Below are positions 18,875 through 27,325 of a DNA stretch of 45,613 nucleotides, in pieces. A program made the translations under genes and the position numbers. Each line of letters opens with the position of its first letter. Within the stretch, counting starts at the first letter, position 1. Source of the DNA: Methanobacteriota archaeon (GTDB taxonomy: Archaea > Thermoplasmatota > Poseidoniia > Poseidoniales > Thalassarchaeaceae); the NCBI GenBank assembly GCA_002722595.1, contig PBMO01000017.1, positions 1 to 45,613 of the forward strand, given 5' to 3'. The notes beneath the pieces were generated by a model. It saw only the letters and a list, made by a program, of their open reading frames with translations. It was not told where the DNA came from and made no database searches.

Positions 18875-20010
18875 TGGCAGAAATGTGGATTTCAATGGGG
18901 CCACAACACCCTATGACTCACGGCCTTTGGACATTAAAGGTCAAGATTGACGGTGAAACTGTTGTTGATACCGAACCTGATTTGGGATATATCCATCGAG
19001 GTGTCGAGAAGATATGCGAAGCTCGTGATTTCACACAAATCACAACATATTGCGATCGATTATGCTATGCTAGTGCAAACACATGGTCGCATTCTTGGAT
19101 ATATGCAGCCGAAGATTTACTCGAGGTAGAAGTGCCAGAGCGCGCAGAATACATTCGGTTAATTGCTGTTGAATTACAACGCATAGCTAGCCATTTGATG
19201 TGGCTAGGCGCATATTGTCCAGATATTGGCAGCCTCACCGGCATGGTTTGGTGTCTCCGTGAAAGAGAGATGATGATGGATTTGATGCAAGAACTGGGCG
19301 GTTCTCGGATGCACTACAATTTCCCTCGAGTAGGAGGTGTAAAGCGTGACCTCCCGATTGGATTTGCACTTAGATGCCGAGCGAAGTTGAAATTGTTCCT
19401 CGATCGTATCCAAGAGTACGAAGCGATTCTGGATGAAAGTACAATTTTCCTAATCCGGACACAAGGTGTTGGTTATGCGAAGGCTGAAGATATGATCAAT
19501 CATGGTGTTACTGGACCAAATGTTCGAGCCGCTGGACACGACTATGACGTTCGCTGGGCCCACCCATATTCAGTTTACGACGAACTCGATTGGGAGCCCT
19601 CAGTTGAGCGACCATCTATCAAAGGAAGTGATTGCTACGACCGATACCGTGTACGTGTTGAGGAAATGCAACAGAGTGCTTTGATGATTCTTCAGGCTCT
19701 CGACAAGATTCCTGGAGGTTCAGAAACCTATCATGAACCAGGCGATCCCGCCATTCTGGCTAAAGCACCAGCTCGTGCGGCAGAAGGCCAGACTGGATTC
19801 CACCACTTTGAGGATAGCCGTGGCGAATCAATGTTCTACATTGTGGGAGGAGGAGAAGAAAGAGGAAAACACCCGTACAGAGTGTCAATTCGTAGTCCGA
19901 TGTTCATTACAATTCCTTATGCTAGTAAGTGCATGATTGGTTATAAAATTGCAGATATACCTGCAATTATGGGTTCATTCGACCCATGTATTGGAGAAAC
20001 AGATAGGTGA
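18874..20010 (+). CDS. nuoD: Complex I subunit D (NuoD, 49-kDa type)
   Basis: A 378-residue subunit that forms the quinone-binding pocket with NuoB; the family descends from NiFe-hydrogenase large subunits. Markers in order: MGPQHPMTHGLWTLKV with the conserved His pair, LGYIHRGVEK, LCYASANTWSHSW, RIASHLMWLG, FPRVGGVKRDLP and the C-terminal IPAIMGSFDPCIGETDR. The usual 'EAPRGE' block appears as HHFEDSRGES. The length is slightly under the bacterial norm of about 400. No hydrogenase-type CxxC pairs are present, as expected for complex I. The next gene starts 4 bases after its stop. Confidence 0.95.
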   Translation: MAEMWISMGPQHPMTHGLWTLKVKIDGETVVDTEPDLGYIHRGVEKICEARDFTQITTYCDRLCYASANTWSHSWIYAAEDLLEVEVPERAEYIRLIAVELQRIASHLMWLGAYCPDIGSLTGMVWCLREREMMMDLMQELGGSRMHYNFPRVGGVKRDLPIGFALRCRAKLKLFLDRIQEYEAILDESTIFLIRTQGVGYAKAEDMINHGVTGPNVRAAGHDYDVRWAHPYSVYDELDWEPSVERPSIKGSDCYDRYRVRVEEMQQSALMILQALDKIPGGSETYHEPGDPAILAKAPARAAEGQTGFHHFEDSRGESMFYIVGGGEERGKHPYRVSIRSPMFITIPYASKCMIGYKIADIPAIMGSFDPCIGETDR

Positions 20011-20014
20011 TACC

Positions 20015-21463
20015 ATGACTGAAGATATCCTTGACATCCGCGGTTGGGTCCGGTCTGGGATGGATTTCCTCTCCGAAAACACAATCGGAATGTCGAGACA
20101 CTGGGAGTACACTGACTCCGTTGCATGGTTCCTTACAGAGTTCCTCATGTGTGCATTGATGTTTGCAGGTATTATGGGAACTCTTCTCGTTCTACTTTGG
20201 ATGGAACGTAAGGTTCTGGGCCGCATGATGGATCGTCGTGGAGCGAGAACTTCCTTACGCAGTCTTTGGATTGGTGAAAATGGAGTTACTGCAGGGGAAT
20301 GGTGGAACCAACTACCATTCGGTACAGGTGTACCAATTGGTATGGTAAACAGGGCGTTGAATGATTTCGCAGGAAATGATCACGAACTTGAGTCAGTTTC
20401 AAGAGTTCAGAATCGCGGTTACCATGGAGTTTGGTGGCTCTTGCCTGGATTTTTCCAGAATCTAGCTGACGGGATGAAGTTCCTGACAAAAGAGCATATG
20501 GTTCCTGAGAAAGCAGATCACTACGTTTACGAAGTCGCCCCATTTTTGATTATCGCCACAACGGTGATGTGTTTTGTTTTCATCCCACTGAGTCCGAATT
20601 ACTATGCTAATAATTCTGAAATGTCAATTCTTTTCTTAATGGCTGTTTTCAGCGTTGCACCTCTCGGTGTTTTCTTTGCAGGGTGGTCATCGAATAACAA
20701 ATACACACTACTTGGTGGGATTCGGTCCGCAGCACAATTGACTGCATATGAGATTCCTCTCCTCATCACAGTGCTAAGCGTCGTTGTAATTTCAGGTTCA
20801 TTCAATATGATTGAAGTGATTGAATTCCAAGCAGATAGTGGAGTTTGGAATATCTTTTTACTACCATTAGGTGGAATACTATTCCTTGTGGTAATGGTTG
20901 CTGAAGTGGAAAGGATACCATTCGATATGCCAGAGGCTGAAGCCGAATTGGTTGAAGGATGGTGGACTGAATACGGTGGAATGCGTTGGGGTTTGATGTT
21001 TGCCTCGGAGTACTTGCGTACATATGCTGCTTGCATATTATTCGCACACTTTTTCCTAGGAGGATGGGAAGCACCATTTGAAGATTCCATACCATTCATC
21101 GAGAATTTACCACACATAATGTGGCTTCTCCCTAAAGCATGGCTGATTTTCTTCATATTCGTCTGGCTCAGGGCCGCATTACATCGTGTCAGAACCGATC
21201 AAATTCTGGAATTTGGGTGGCGATGGTTGCTACCACTAAGTTTGGTGAATTTAGTTATGGCAACAATTCTGAGGTTGTGGGTTTACGACGGCATCAATGG
21301 CGAATGGCCAATTCTTGTTCCGATTCTAATTACAAGTATAGGACTTGTTTTGTTCGTCCTACTCTCTATCGATGAGGACCCTGAAGCGTTAGCTGCTCAA
21401 ACAAGGCCATTCAGTGTTCAAACAACAGACGTAGCAAGCCCGGGGCAAAGAAGGAGTGATTAA
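20015..21463 (+). CDS. nuoH: Complex I subunit H (NuoH) with an inserted loop
   Basis: A membrane subunit of about 482 residues that links the quinone site to the pumping arm. The ATG at 20015, 5 bases after the nuoD stop and preceded by GGTGAT, is the real start; a longer in-frame GTG version from 19937 would lie inside nuoD. Canonical blocks: LLWMERKVLGRMMDRRGA, FFQNLADGMKFLTKE, AEVERIPFDMPEAEAELVEG and TEYGGMRWGLMFASEYLR. Between RMMDRRGA and the LADGMK block there are about 60 extra residues (nt 20246-20435), where normal NuoH has fewer than 15. This and a long N-terminus explain the size (usual 320-430). Eight or more membrane helices are visible. Confidence 0.93.
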   Translation: MTEDILDIRGWVRSGMDFLSENTIGMSRHWEYTDSVAWFLTEFLMCALMFAGIMGTLLVLLWMERKVLGRMMDRRGARTSLRSLWIGENGVTAGEWWNQLPFGTGVPIGMVNRALNDFAGNDHELESVSRVQNRGYHGVWWLLPGFFQNLADGMKFLTKEHMVPEKADHYVYEVAPFLIIATTVMCFVFIPLSPNYYANNSEMSILFLMAVFSVAPLGVFFAGWSSNNKYTLLGGIRSAAQLTAYEIPLLITVLSVVVISGSFNMIEVIEFQADSGVWNIFLLPLGGILFLVVMVAEVERIPFDMPEAEAELVEGWWTEYGGMRWGLMFASEYLRTYAACILFAHFFLGGWEAPFEDSIPFIENLPHIMWLLPKAWLIFFIFVWLRAALHRVRTDQILEFGWRWLLPLSLVNLVMATILRLWVYDGINGEWPILVPILITSIGLVLFVLLSIDEDPEALAAQTRPFSVQTTDVASPGQRRSD

Positions 21464-21464
21464 A

Positions 21465-22460
21465 ATGGCATATCATAAGCATGCAACACCTAACTTTCGA
21501 AATCTAATCGTAAGACCGCTTTGGATGACTCTGAAAACTGCATTACGCACATTCCCAATCATTGGGAATTCGAAGTTCCTTCGATCCCATGGAACCAGCG
21601 GCGCTTATCATGGCAAGAAGACAAACATGCTATCTGATGTTGAGGTTGAGCAGTACTCTTCTGTAGACCATCCAAGTGTCAATCAGACATTTTCAGCCGA
21701 TAGAGAAACCTCTGAATTGTTTCCGCATTTCAATCGCCCACTTACGGTAATGTACCCATATGAAAGACTCGAGGAGTTGGAACCATGGCTTTTCGTACCA
21801 GGAAACTACAATGGAAGAATTGGAGTGATATGGGAAACATGTACTGCCTGTAAAGCATGTGTCAGAATTTGTCCGAACAATTGTTTGCACATGGAAACAG
21901 AAACTCGAGTAAACGTACTCGATATTCCTGAAGAAGGGGAAGAGAACTTTGGATACGGAGTCAAAGTTGAAGTTGGTGGGCTTGCAGCTCGCCGCTTAGA
22001 AGGAAGTAAGGAAGCGGCAAGTAATTTCCAACTATCTGTGACTCACGAAGCACCTCCGGAAGAGTATGAATTTGGTGAAGTAATCACCATATCAGGAGAT
22101 ACAGTTAGTGTCGCTTGGAATCATTCAGGAGTTGTTGAAGAGGTTGCAGCAAACGAACTTGTTGGGGCTGAAACAGATATCGTGTCTGGACGAATAGACA
22201 TTGGTCGTTGCATGTTTTGTGGTCTCTGTATGGAATCTTGTCCATTTAATTCATTCTTCATGACCAATGAATACGATGGTATGTCTGGATTCACCAGAGA
22301 CGATTTGTGGTTTGAAGCAGATCGAACTCGAGTCCTGCCCGTGCAACATGCAGAAGCAGTAGATCGTGAATTAGCAAAGAGAGCCACACAGGCTCGGAAG
22401 AAAGCAGAGAAGGCTGCAGAGCGTGAAGCTGCAGCTCAAGCAGAAAAGGCGGAGGCTTGA
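21465..22460 (+). CDS. nuoI: Complex I subunit I (NuoI) with a barrel-like domain inserted between its two ferredoxin motifs
   Basis: This 331-residue subunit carries clusters N6a and N6b. Both [4Fe-4S] motifs are intact: CTACKACVRICP starting at Cys126 and CMFCGLCMESCP starting at Cys249. In ordinary NuoI about 28 residues separate the motifs; here about 112 do. The insert ends with a segment like a small SH3/KOW barrel (FGEVITISGDTVSVAW, then VEEVAANELVG). The protein also has a Lys/Ala/Glu-rich C-terminal helix. The ATG at 21465 is chosen because AAGGAGTGAT precedes it; the in-frame GTG at 21456 would lie within that site. A 7-base overlap with nuoH would result from the GTG start. Confidence 0.93.
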   Translation: MAYHKHATPNFRNLIVRPLWMTLKTALRTFPIIGNSKFLRSHGTSGAYHGKKTNMLSDVEVEQYSSVDHPSVNQTFSADRETSELFPHFNRPLTVMYPYERLEELEPWLFVPGNYNGRIGVIWETCTACKACVRICPNNCLHMETETRVNVLDIPEEGEENFGYGVKVEVGGLAARRLEGSKEAASNFQLSVTHEAPPEEYEFGEVITISGDTVSVAWNHSGVVEEVAANELVGAETDIVSGRIDIGRCMFCGLCMESCPFNSFFMTNEYDGMSGFTRDDLWFEADRTRVLPVQHAEAVDRELAKRATQARKKAEKAAEREAAAQAEKAEA

Positions 22461-22462
22461 TT

Positions 22463-22771
22463 GTGGAACTACCGAGCATCATAATGGACCCCTTTGGGAG
22501 TTTATTCGCCTCTGTAGAGAGTATATCCTTTGGAATTCTTGCGATAGTAGCAATATTTGGGGCACTTGGTACTGTTTATTCCAATCGAGTTGCTCATTCA
22601 ATGCTTGCGCTAATCATGTGCTTTTTCGCTGTTGCTGGAATATTTCTCATTGCAGGAGCGGAAATGTTAGCTGCGGTACAGATTCTTGTTTATCTTGGTA
22701 GTGTTATGCTTGTTTATGCATTTGGAGTGATGCTATCTCGACGACAAATCATGGAGGAGGATTTCGAGTGA
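22463..22771 (+). CDS. nuoJ1: Complex I subunit J, N-terminal half (NuoJ1)
   Basis: A protein of about 102 residues with three membrane helices matching the first half of NuoJ, including the MLAAVQILVYLGSVMLVYAFG helix (usually helix 3, containing the pi-bulge region). The GTG at 22463 is preferred; GGCGGAGG at 22448-22455 is its ribosome-binding site. It ends with a stop codon where a normal NuoJ (about 170 residues) continues, and the remainder is in the next gene. Split NuoJ genes are known in haloarchaea, so this is probably a functional split rather than a frameshift; the GTGA overlap with the next start supports this. Confidence 0.9.
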   Translation: MELPSIIMDPFGSLFASVESISFGILAIVAIFGALGTVYSNRVAHSMLALIMCFFAVAGIFLIAGAEMLAAVQILVYLGSVMLVYAFGVMLSRRQIMEEDFE

Positions 22772-23109
22772 GGATGTTCAGTACAGTTGCTCGGATTGGG
22801 GTTGCTGGCCTACTGGGTCTTCTGCTCACCGTGATGATGGATCCAGCTAACTGGAATCCAATAGAAGGACCTGATGGCATGACAACTCTCGAGTTCTCAA
22901 ATGCAATTCTCAATGATTGGGCATTTACACTTGTTATCCTTGGCGCTTTATTGACCATGGCAATGGCGGGTGCTGCTTATTTGATTAGAGACGAACGCCT
23001 AATCAACTTACTATGGGAAATTTCAGATGATGCTGAATCCTATATTGCATCTCCAACAAGAAAGGCCGAACGGACTCGTAGAGTCGAGGTAGGGGGTGAA
23101 GAAGAATGA
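22768..23109 (+). CDS. nuoJ2: Complex I subunit J, C-terminal half (NuoJ2)
   Basis: A 113-residue protein with two membrane helices (VARIGVAGLLGLLLTVMM and WAFTLVILGALLTMAMAGAAYLI), matching helices 4 and 5 of NuoJ, followed by a charged cytosolic tail. It begins with GTG at 22768, overlapping the stop of nuoJ1 by four bases (GTGA). Each half keeps its own start and stop, so the two are expected to assemble as separate subunits. Its stop overlaps the nuoK ATG (ATGA). Confidence 0.88.
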   Translation: MRMFSTVARIGVAGLLGLLLTVMMDPANWNPIEGPDGMTTLEFSNAILNDWAFTLVILGALLTMAMAGAAYLIRDERLINLLWEISDDAESYIASPTRKAERTRRVEVGGEEE

Positions 23110-23408
23110 TTGATCCAAGTTGGATTTCAGGCTTAGGTGTATTTTTATTCTGCATTGGTTTGATAGGCGTTTTTACTAGGAAGAACGCAATCATTGTTCT
23201 AATGTGTGTTGAAATCATGCTTAACGCTGTAAATTTGAATTTCGTAGCAGGAGCATATCATTATGAAAACATCGACGGATGGGTATTTGCTGCCTTTGCA
23301 ATTGCAATCGCTGCTGCTGAAGTAGCAGTTGGTCTGGCCATATTACTGTCACTATACAGCCAAAGGCAGACAATTTCACTTGATGAGGTATCGCTGCTCA
23401 AGCACTAA
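23106..23408 (+). CDS. nuoK: Complex I subunit K (NuoK)
   Basis: A 100-residue three-helix membrane subunit of the pumping arm, related to MrpC. Both functionally important membrane glutamates are present: in IVLMCVEIMLNAVNLNF (E. coli Glu36 position) and in AIAAAEVAVGLAIL (Glu72 position). The length equals the family norm. It overlaps nuoJ2 by four bases (ATGA) and is followed 12 bases later by nuoL, which has its own strong site. Confidence 0.96.
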   Translation: MIDPSWISGLGVFLFCIGLIGVFTRKNAIIVLMCVEIMLNAVNLNFVAGAYHYENIDGWVFAAFAIAIAAAEVAVGLAILLSLYSQRQTISLDEVSLLKH

Positions 23409-23420
23409 GGAGGGACATGT

Positions 23421-25712
23421 ATGGGAGAACATAGCAAACCAGAGTGGAACCTCCTTGTGCCAGTATTGGCAATGGTCAGTTTCCCGTTTATTCGGCACTT
23501 GCTTGGATACAATCCAATTGATAGTGCCTTCCTCATTGTAGCAGTTCCTTTGGCGATATTCCCAGTAATACTGATTATTGGTCAACAGTATAAGGGCGAA
23601 GATTGGTGGAAACATCAATTGAAAGAAGGTGGCATTGTTGCTTTGGCAGGTTTAGCAATTACACTATCTCTCACCATTTGGCTAATTATTGAATTTTTAG
23701 TTCATCATGCTCATTTTGGGGACCAGGGAGCGGTTTTTGATTGGATTACTTTCGACAACATCGCATCTGACAACACTCTAACAGAATCAGTTTTGAGTTT
23801 TGGAATCTGGGTAGATAGCATATCACTAACCGTCCTATTCGTTGCAGCATTCCTTTGCTTCCTCATTTGCTGGTTCGCTATTGGTTACATGACTACAGAT
23901 CCTATCAATGAGGATCGTAACCATCGTTTCTTCGCCGAATTTGTCTTATTTAGCATGGGAATGTTCGGAATGGTCCTTGCTGACAGTTTCCTTTGGTTAT
24001 TCATATTCTGGGAGATTATGGGTCTTTGTTCCTACCTCCTAATCGGCTTTTACTGGGAGAAACCCAGTGCTGCAGCCGCAGCCAAGAAAGCATTCCTAAC
24101 AACACGTGTTGGAGATGTATTCCTAATGGTTGGATTGTTTATGTTATACGATCTGTATCACAGCCTAGATTTCGCAGTCATATTTGGAGACCCTACATTA
24201 GGAGGTACAATTCATGGAGAAGATCTTCAATGGCCGATAATTATGATGTTCATCGGTTGTGTTGGCAAGTCTGCACAATTCCCTCTGCACGTTTGGTTAC
24301 CTGATGCAATGGAAGGCCCAACCCCGGTTTCAGCGTTGATTCACGCTGCTACCATGGTAAACGCTGGCCTATATCTCGTAGCCCGAATGTTTCCCATTTT
24401 CAGTGAAGCCAGCTTCGAAGGAGCGTTGTCAGATGTGGCGATGTTGATTGCTTGGATTGGTGGTATCACTGCATTTATGGCTGCATTAATTGCATTTGTA
24501 GCCAACGACATCAAGCGTGTTTTGGCCTATTCGACCATGAGCCAATTGGCGTACATATTCACTGGATTAGGTGCTGCCTGCTGGTTGGCCAATGAAGGAT
24601 ATCAGAAGTACGCATTGTTTGCATTCGGAGCCGCAATGTTCCACCTTTTCAATCACGCAATGGCCAAGGCCATGCTGTTCATGTCTTCAGGTTCTGTCAT
24701 CCATGAAATGCACCATGCCCACGATCATGCCCATGGTGATGGTGATGAGGGTGATCACCACCATTTCGACCCACAAGACATGCGAAACATGGGTGGCCTT
24801 GCGAGTAAGATGCCGGTGACTAGTACTGCTATGATGCTTGGCTCCATGTCAATCATAGGCATCCCATTGATTGGCGGATTCTGGTCTAAAGAGGGTATCG
24901 TGGGTCAAGCATGGAACGTTTACCTAAAGGGAGGCGAGATGATTCTCTTCCCTGCTATTTTGGTATTGGCAACTGCAGGCATGACCGGCTTCTACATGTC
25001 ACGCATGTGGTTCATGACATTCGCTGGAAAGCCCAAGAGTGATGTTGTGGAATACGTGCATGAAGAAACTCAGTGGATCAAAACACCATTGGTCACGCTA
25101 TCAATCGTGACTGCCTTTAGTGGCTTCCTTCTCGCCTGTGGACACTTTGTGTATTGGTTGTCAGATCCTGCAAGTGAGAAAGGGTCACATTTCATGACAG
25201 ATTTCTTCAAACATCCATTCGAAGCAATTCTCTACGAACTTGAGCATGCCTTCCTACCTGAAGACAATACACTGAAGATAGTCGGTTGGACAGCAATTCT
25301 CCTGTCTGCCGGATTGGGCCCATTCATCGCCGCCAGAATGCATGGTGGCCATCTTTCCGAAGGCGAGCGGGCTGTACCTCTTACATCCTGGTTGATTCGA
25401 TATTCTGGAAGTGTCGGTCACACAGATGTAGGAGAACTTGCCGAGGGCGGATTAGCTACAGCCTTGCACAACCGTTTGTACATCGATGACGCATATGAAT
25501 GGATTATTTCTAAAACACTCATTCCTTTGTCAGCAATATCTGCATGGATAGACAAGAATTTGGTTGATGGAGTAATCAAGCGCATTGAATGTGGTAGTCA
25601 ATGGGCCAGTACTCAAATCCGGCAACTGACTACTGGTAAGGCTAGCGATTACTTGCTAATGGCTGCGCTTGGTACATTGGTAGTAATTGCAATTTTGTGG
25701 GGGGTGATTTAA
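23421..25712 (+). CDS. nuoL: Complex I subunit L (NuoL), antiporter-like, with a His-rich loop
   Basis: A 763-residue antiporter-like subunit at the far end of the membrane arm. Key blocks: FIFWEIMGLCSYLLIGFYW (essential Glu), CVGKSAQFPLHVWLPDAMEG with the essential Lys, and VLAYSTMSQLAYI. At about residues 428-452, after SSGSVIHEMH, there is an inserted His/Asp-rich loop before the usual QDMRNMGG. The C-terminus carries the long lateral helix and a final anchor (YLLMAALGTLVVIAILWG), which accounts for most of the extra length over the E. coli protein. GGAGGG at 23409-23414 precedes the ATG. Confidence 0.96.
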   Translation: MGEHSKPEWNLLVPVLAMVSFPFIRHLLGYNPIDSAFLIVAVPLAIFPVILIIGQQYKGEDWWKHQLKEGGIVALAGLAITLSLTIWLIIEFLVHHAHFGDQGAVFDWITFDNIASDNTLTESVLSFGIWVDSISLTVLFVAAFLCFLICWFAIGYMTTDPINEDRNHRFFAEFVLFSMGMFGMVLADSFLWLFIFWEIMGLCSYLLIGFYWEKPSAAAAAKKAFLTTRVGDVFLMVGLFMLYDLYHSLDFAVIFGDPTLGGTIHGEDLQWPIIMMFIGCVGKSAQFPLHVWLPDAMEGPTPVSALIHAATMVNAGLYLVARMFPIFSEASFEGALSDVAMLIAWIGGITAFMAALIAFVANDIKRVLAYSTMSQLAYIFTGLGAACWLANEGYQKYALFAFGAAMFHLFNHAMAKAMLFMSSGSVIHEMHHAHDHAHGDGDEGDHHHFDPQDMRNMGGLASKMPVTSTAMMLGSMSIIGIPLIGGFWSKEGIVGQAWNVYLKGGEMILFPAILVLATAGMTGFYMSRMWFMTFAGKPKSDVVEYVHEETQWIKTPLVTLSIVTAFSGFLLACGHFVYWLSDPASEKGSHFMTDFFKHPFEAILYELEHAFLPEDNTLKIVGWTAILLSAGLGPFIAARMHGGHLSEGERAVPLTSWLIRYSGSVGHTDVGELAEGGLATALHNRLYIDDAYEWIISKTLIPLSAISAWIDKNLVDGVIKRIECGSQWASTQIRQLTTGKASDYLLMAALGTLVVIAILWGVI

Positions 25713-27325
25713 TGGATCTTTCTAATGTAATTCAGATGTTTGGAAACCCCCTCACTGCCCTCACACTTTTACCAATATTTGGTGCCATCCTTTTGATGCT
25801 ATTACATTGGTTAAGCAATGATCAACGGCGTGAAATGCTAGCAAGTCCGATTCGCTTTGTCAATTTCAGCCTCGCCATTTTGATGTTTATCATGGCAACA
25901 TCCATAGGTCTGCAGGAAACATTTGGCCTTGCATGGGGGGAATACCTCTACCAAAACTGCCAGACAGGTGAAATCATTGAGGGTTCTTGCGCATTAATTG
26001 GAAGTATTGGGGTATCGTGGCATGTAGGAATCGACGCTTTGTCATTCCCAATGGTTTGGCTAACCACGCTACTAATTCCAATCACAATGATTGTTGAGTG
26101 GAATGCAAAGAAGGGTGCTTACTTCCACAGCCTTCTATTGTTGATGGAAGGAGCCCTCATTGGAGTGTTTGTTAGCCTTGATCTCTTCGTATTCTATGTA
26201 TTCTGGGAACTCACACTGATTCCAATGTTTTTCCTTATTCTTATGTGGGGCGGTGAAGACCGTCGATATGCTGCCCAGAAGTTCTTCATCTACACTTTTG
26301 CAGCAAGTGTTTTCATGCTAGCTGGTATATTGATTATGTACTTCAATAACCCTGCTGATTGGAGTGGAAATATCACTAACAAATCATTTGATTTCGTATT
26401 GATGGAAAATAGTACAGGATTTATTGCAGCAGAAGGACTGCGTAGTGTCGTATTCCTCCTAATGCTAATTGGTTTTGCAACTAAGTTACCAAGCGTGCCT
26501 GTGCACACTTGGCTCCCCGACGCTCACGTCCAGGCACCTACAGCAGGCTCAATGTTGCTGGCAGGTGTAATGCTGAAAATGGGTGCCTATGGATTCCTTA
26601 GGCTTGGTGTGACTTTATTCCCAGAACAACTCGTTGAATTCCAAATACTATTGATTGTACTTGGAATGGTTAGCCTGGTATACGGAGCAATTGTTTGTCT
26701 CGGACAGATGAATCTAAAGCGCATGGTGGCATATTCTTCAGTCAGTCACATGGGATTAATTTTCTTAGGTATTGCAACATTAGAACCTCTTGGTATCGCA
26801 GGTGCAATATTCATGATGTTTGCCCATGGTATCATCAGCCCACTACTGTTCGCAGTTTGCGGCGCATTCAAGCACCATTATCACACACTTGAGATAGGAT
26901 CTATGCGAGGTTTAGCTCACCATTCACCGTGGATGTCAGCTCATATGATGGTGGGTTGGATGGGTAGTTTGGGTCTTCCATTAATGGCAGGATTCGTTGC
27001 AGAGGTTGCAGTATTGATCGCCTTCTACATGGCATTTGGATGGTGGGTTTTACTGCCCGCTGTAACACTGATTGTTACTGCAACATATTACCTTTGGAGT
27101 ATGCAACGGACGATATTCGAGGGCGAAGGTGTTGCACAGTTACCACCTACTATGCATGGTGACAAACCACGTGATATCACTTGGCATGAAAATACAGGTA
27201 TGCTCATACTTGGTGTTCTCGCAGTAGTGTATGGTATTTATCCAGACTTCTTTGGCATGTTTGAGATGATGTCTAATTGGGCATCATTATTGGTTGAGAA
27301 TGTTTTGCTGGAGGTGCGACCATGA
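25712..27325 (+). CDS. nuoM: Complex I subunit M (NuoM), antiporter-like
   Basis: About 537 residues, the middle antiporter-like subunit. The essential Glu is in FYVFWELTLIPMFFLI, and Lys residues are in GFATKLPSVPVHTWLPDA and GVMLKMGAYG. VAYSSVSHMGLI is also typical. About 14 membrane helices are visible, matching the family. The ATG at 25712 shares one base with the nuoL stop (TAATG) and has GGGGGTGAT upstream; a GTG five codons earlier is less likely. Confidence 0.96.
   Translation: MDLSNVIQMFGNPLTALTLLPIFGAILLMLLHWLSNDQRREMLASPIRFVNFSLAILMFIMATSIGLQETFGLAWGEYLYQNCQTGEIIEGSCALIGSIGVSWHVGIDALSFPMVWLTTLLIPITMIVEWNAKKGAYFHSLLLLMEGALIGVFVSLDLFVFYVFWELTLIPMFFLILMWGGEDRRYAAQKFFIYTFAASVFMLAGILIMYFNNPADWSGNITNKSFDFVLMENSTGFIAAEGLRSVVFLLMLIGFATKLPSVPVHTWLPDAHVQAPTAGSMLLAGVMLKMGAYGFLRLGVTLFPEQLVEFQILLIVLGMVSLVYGAIVCLGQMNLKRMVAYSSVSHMGLIFLGIATLEPLGIAGAIFMMFAHGIISPLLFAVCGAFKHHYHTLEIGSMRGLAHHSPWMSAHMMVGWMGSLGLPLMAGFVAEVAVLIAFYMAFGWWVLLPAVTLIVTATYYLWSMQRTIFEGEGVAQLPPTMHGDKPRDITWHENTGMLILGVLAVVYGIYPDFFGMFEMMSNWASLLVENVLLEVRP

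Noticed and set aside
19937-20014. Longer NuoH starting inside nuoD
   Set aside because: Would overlap nuoD by 74 bases and add residues unrelated to NuoH; the ATG at 20015 has a proper ribosome-binding site.
20602-21156. 184-codon open frame on the minus strand
   Set aside because: Lies fully antisense to nuoH, whose protein is strongly conserved; the opposite-strand translation has no recognisable domain and no ribosome-binding site.
22457-22771. Broken nuoJ caused by a frameshift
   Set aside because: Both halves have their own start codons and a clean GTGA overlap, and split NuoJ is known in other archaea; the split is more likely real.
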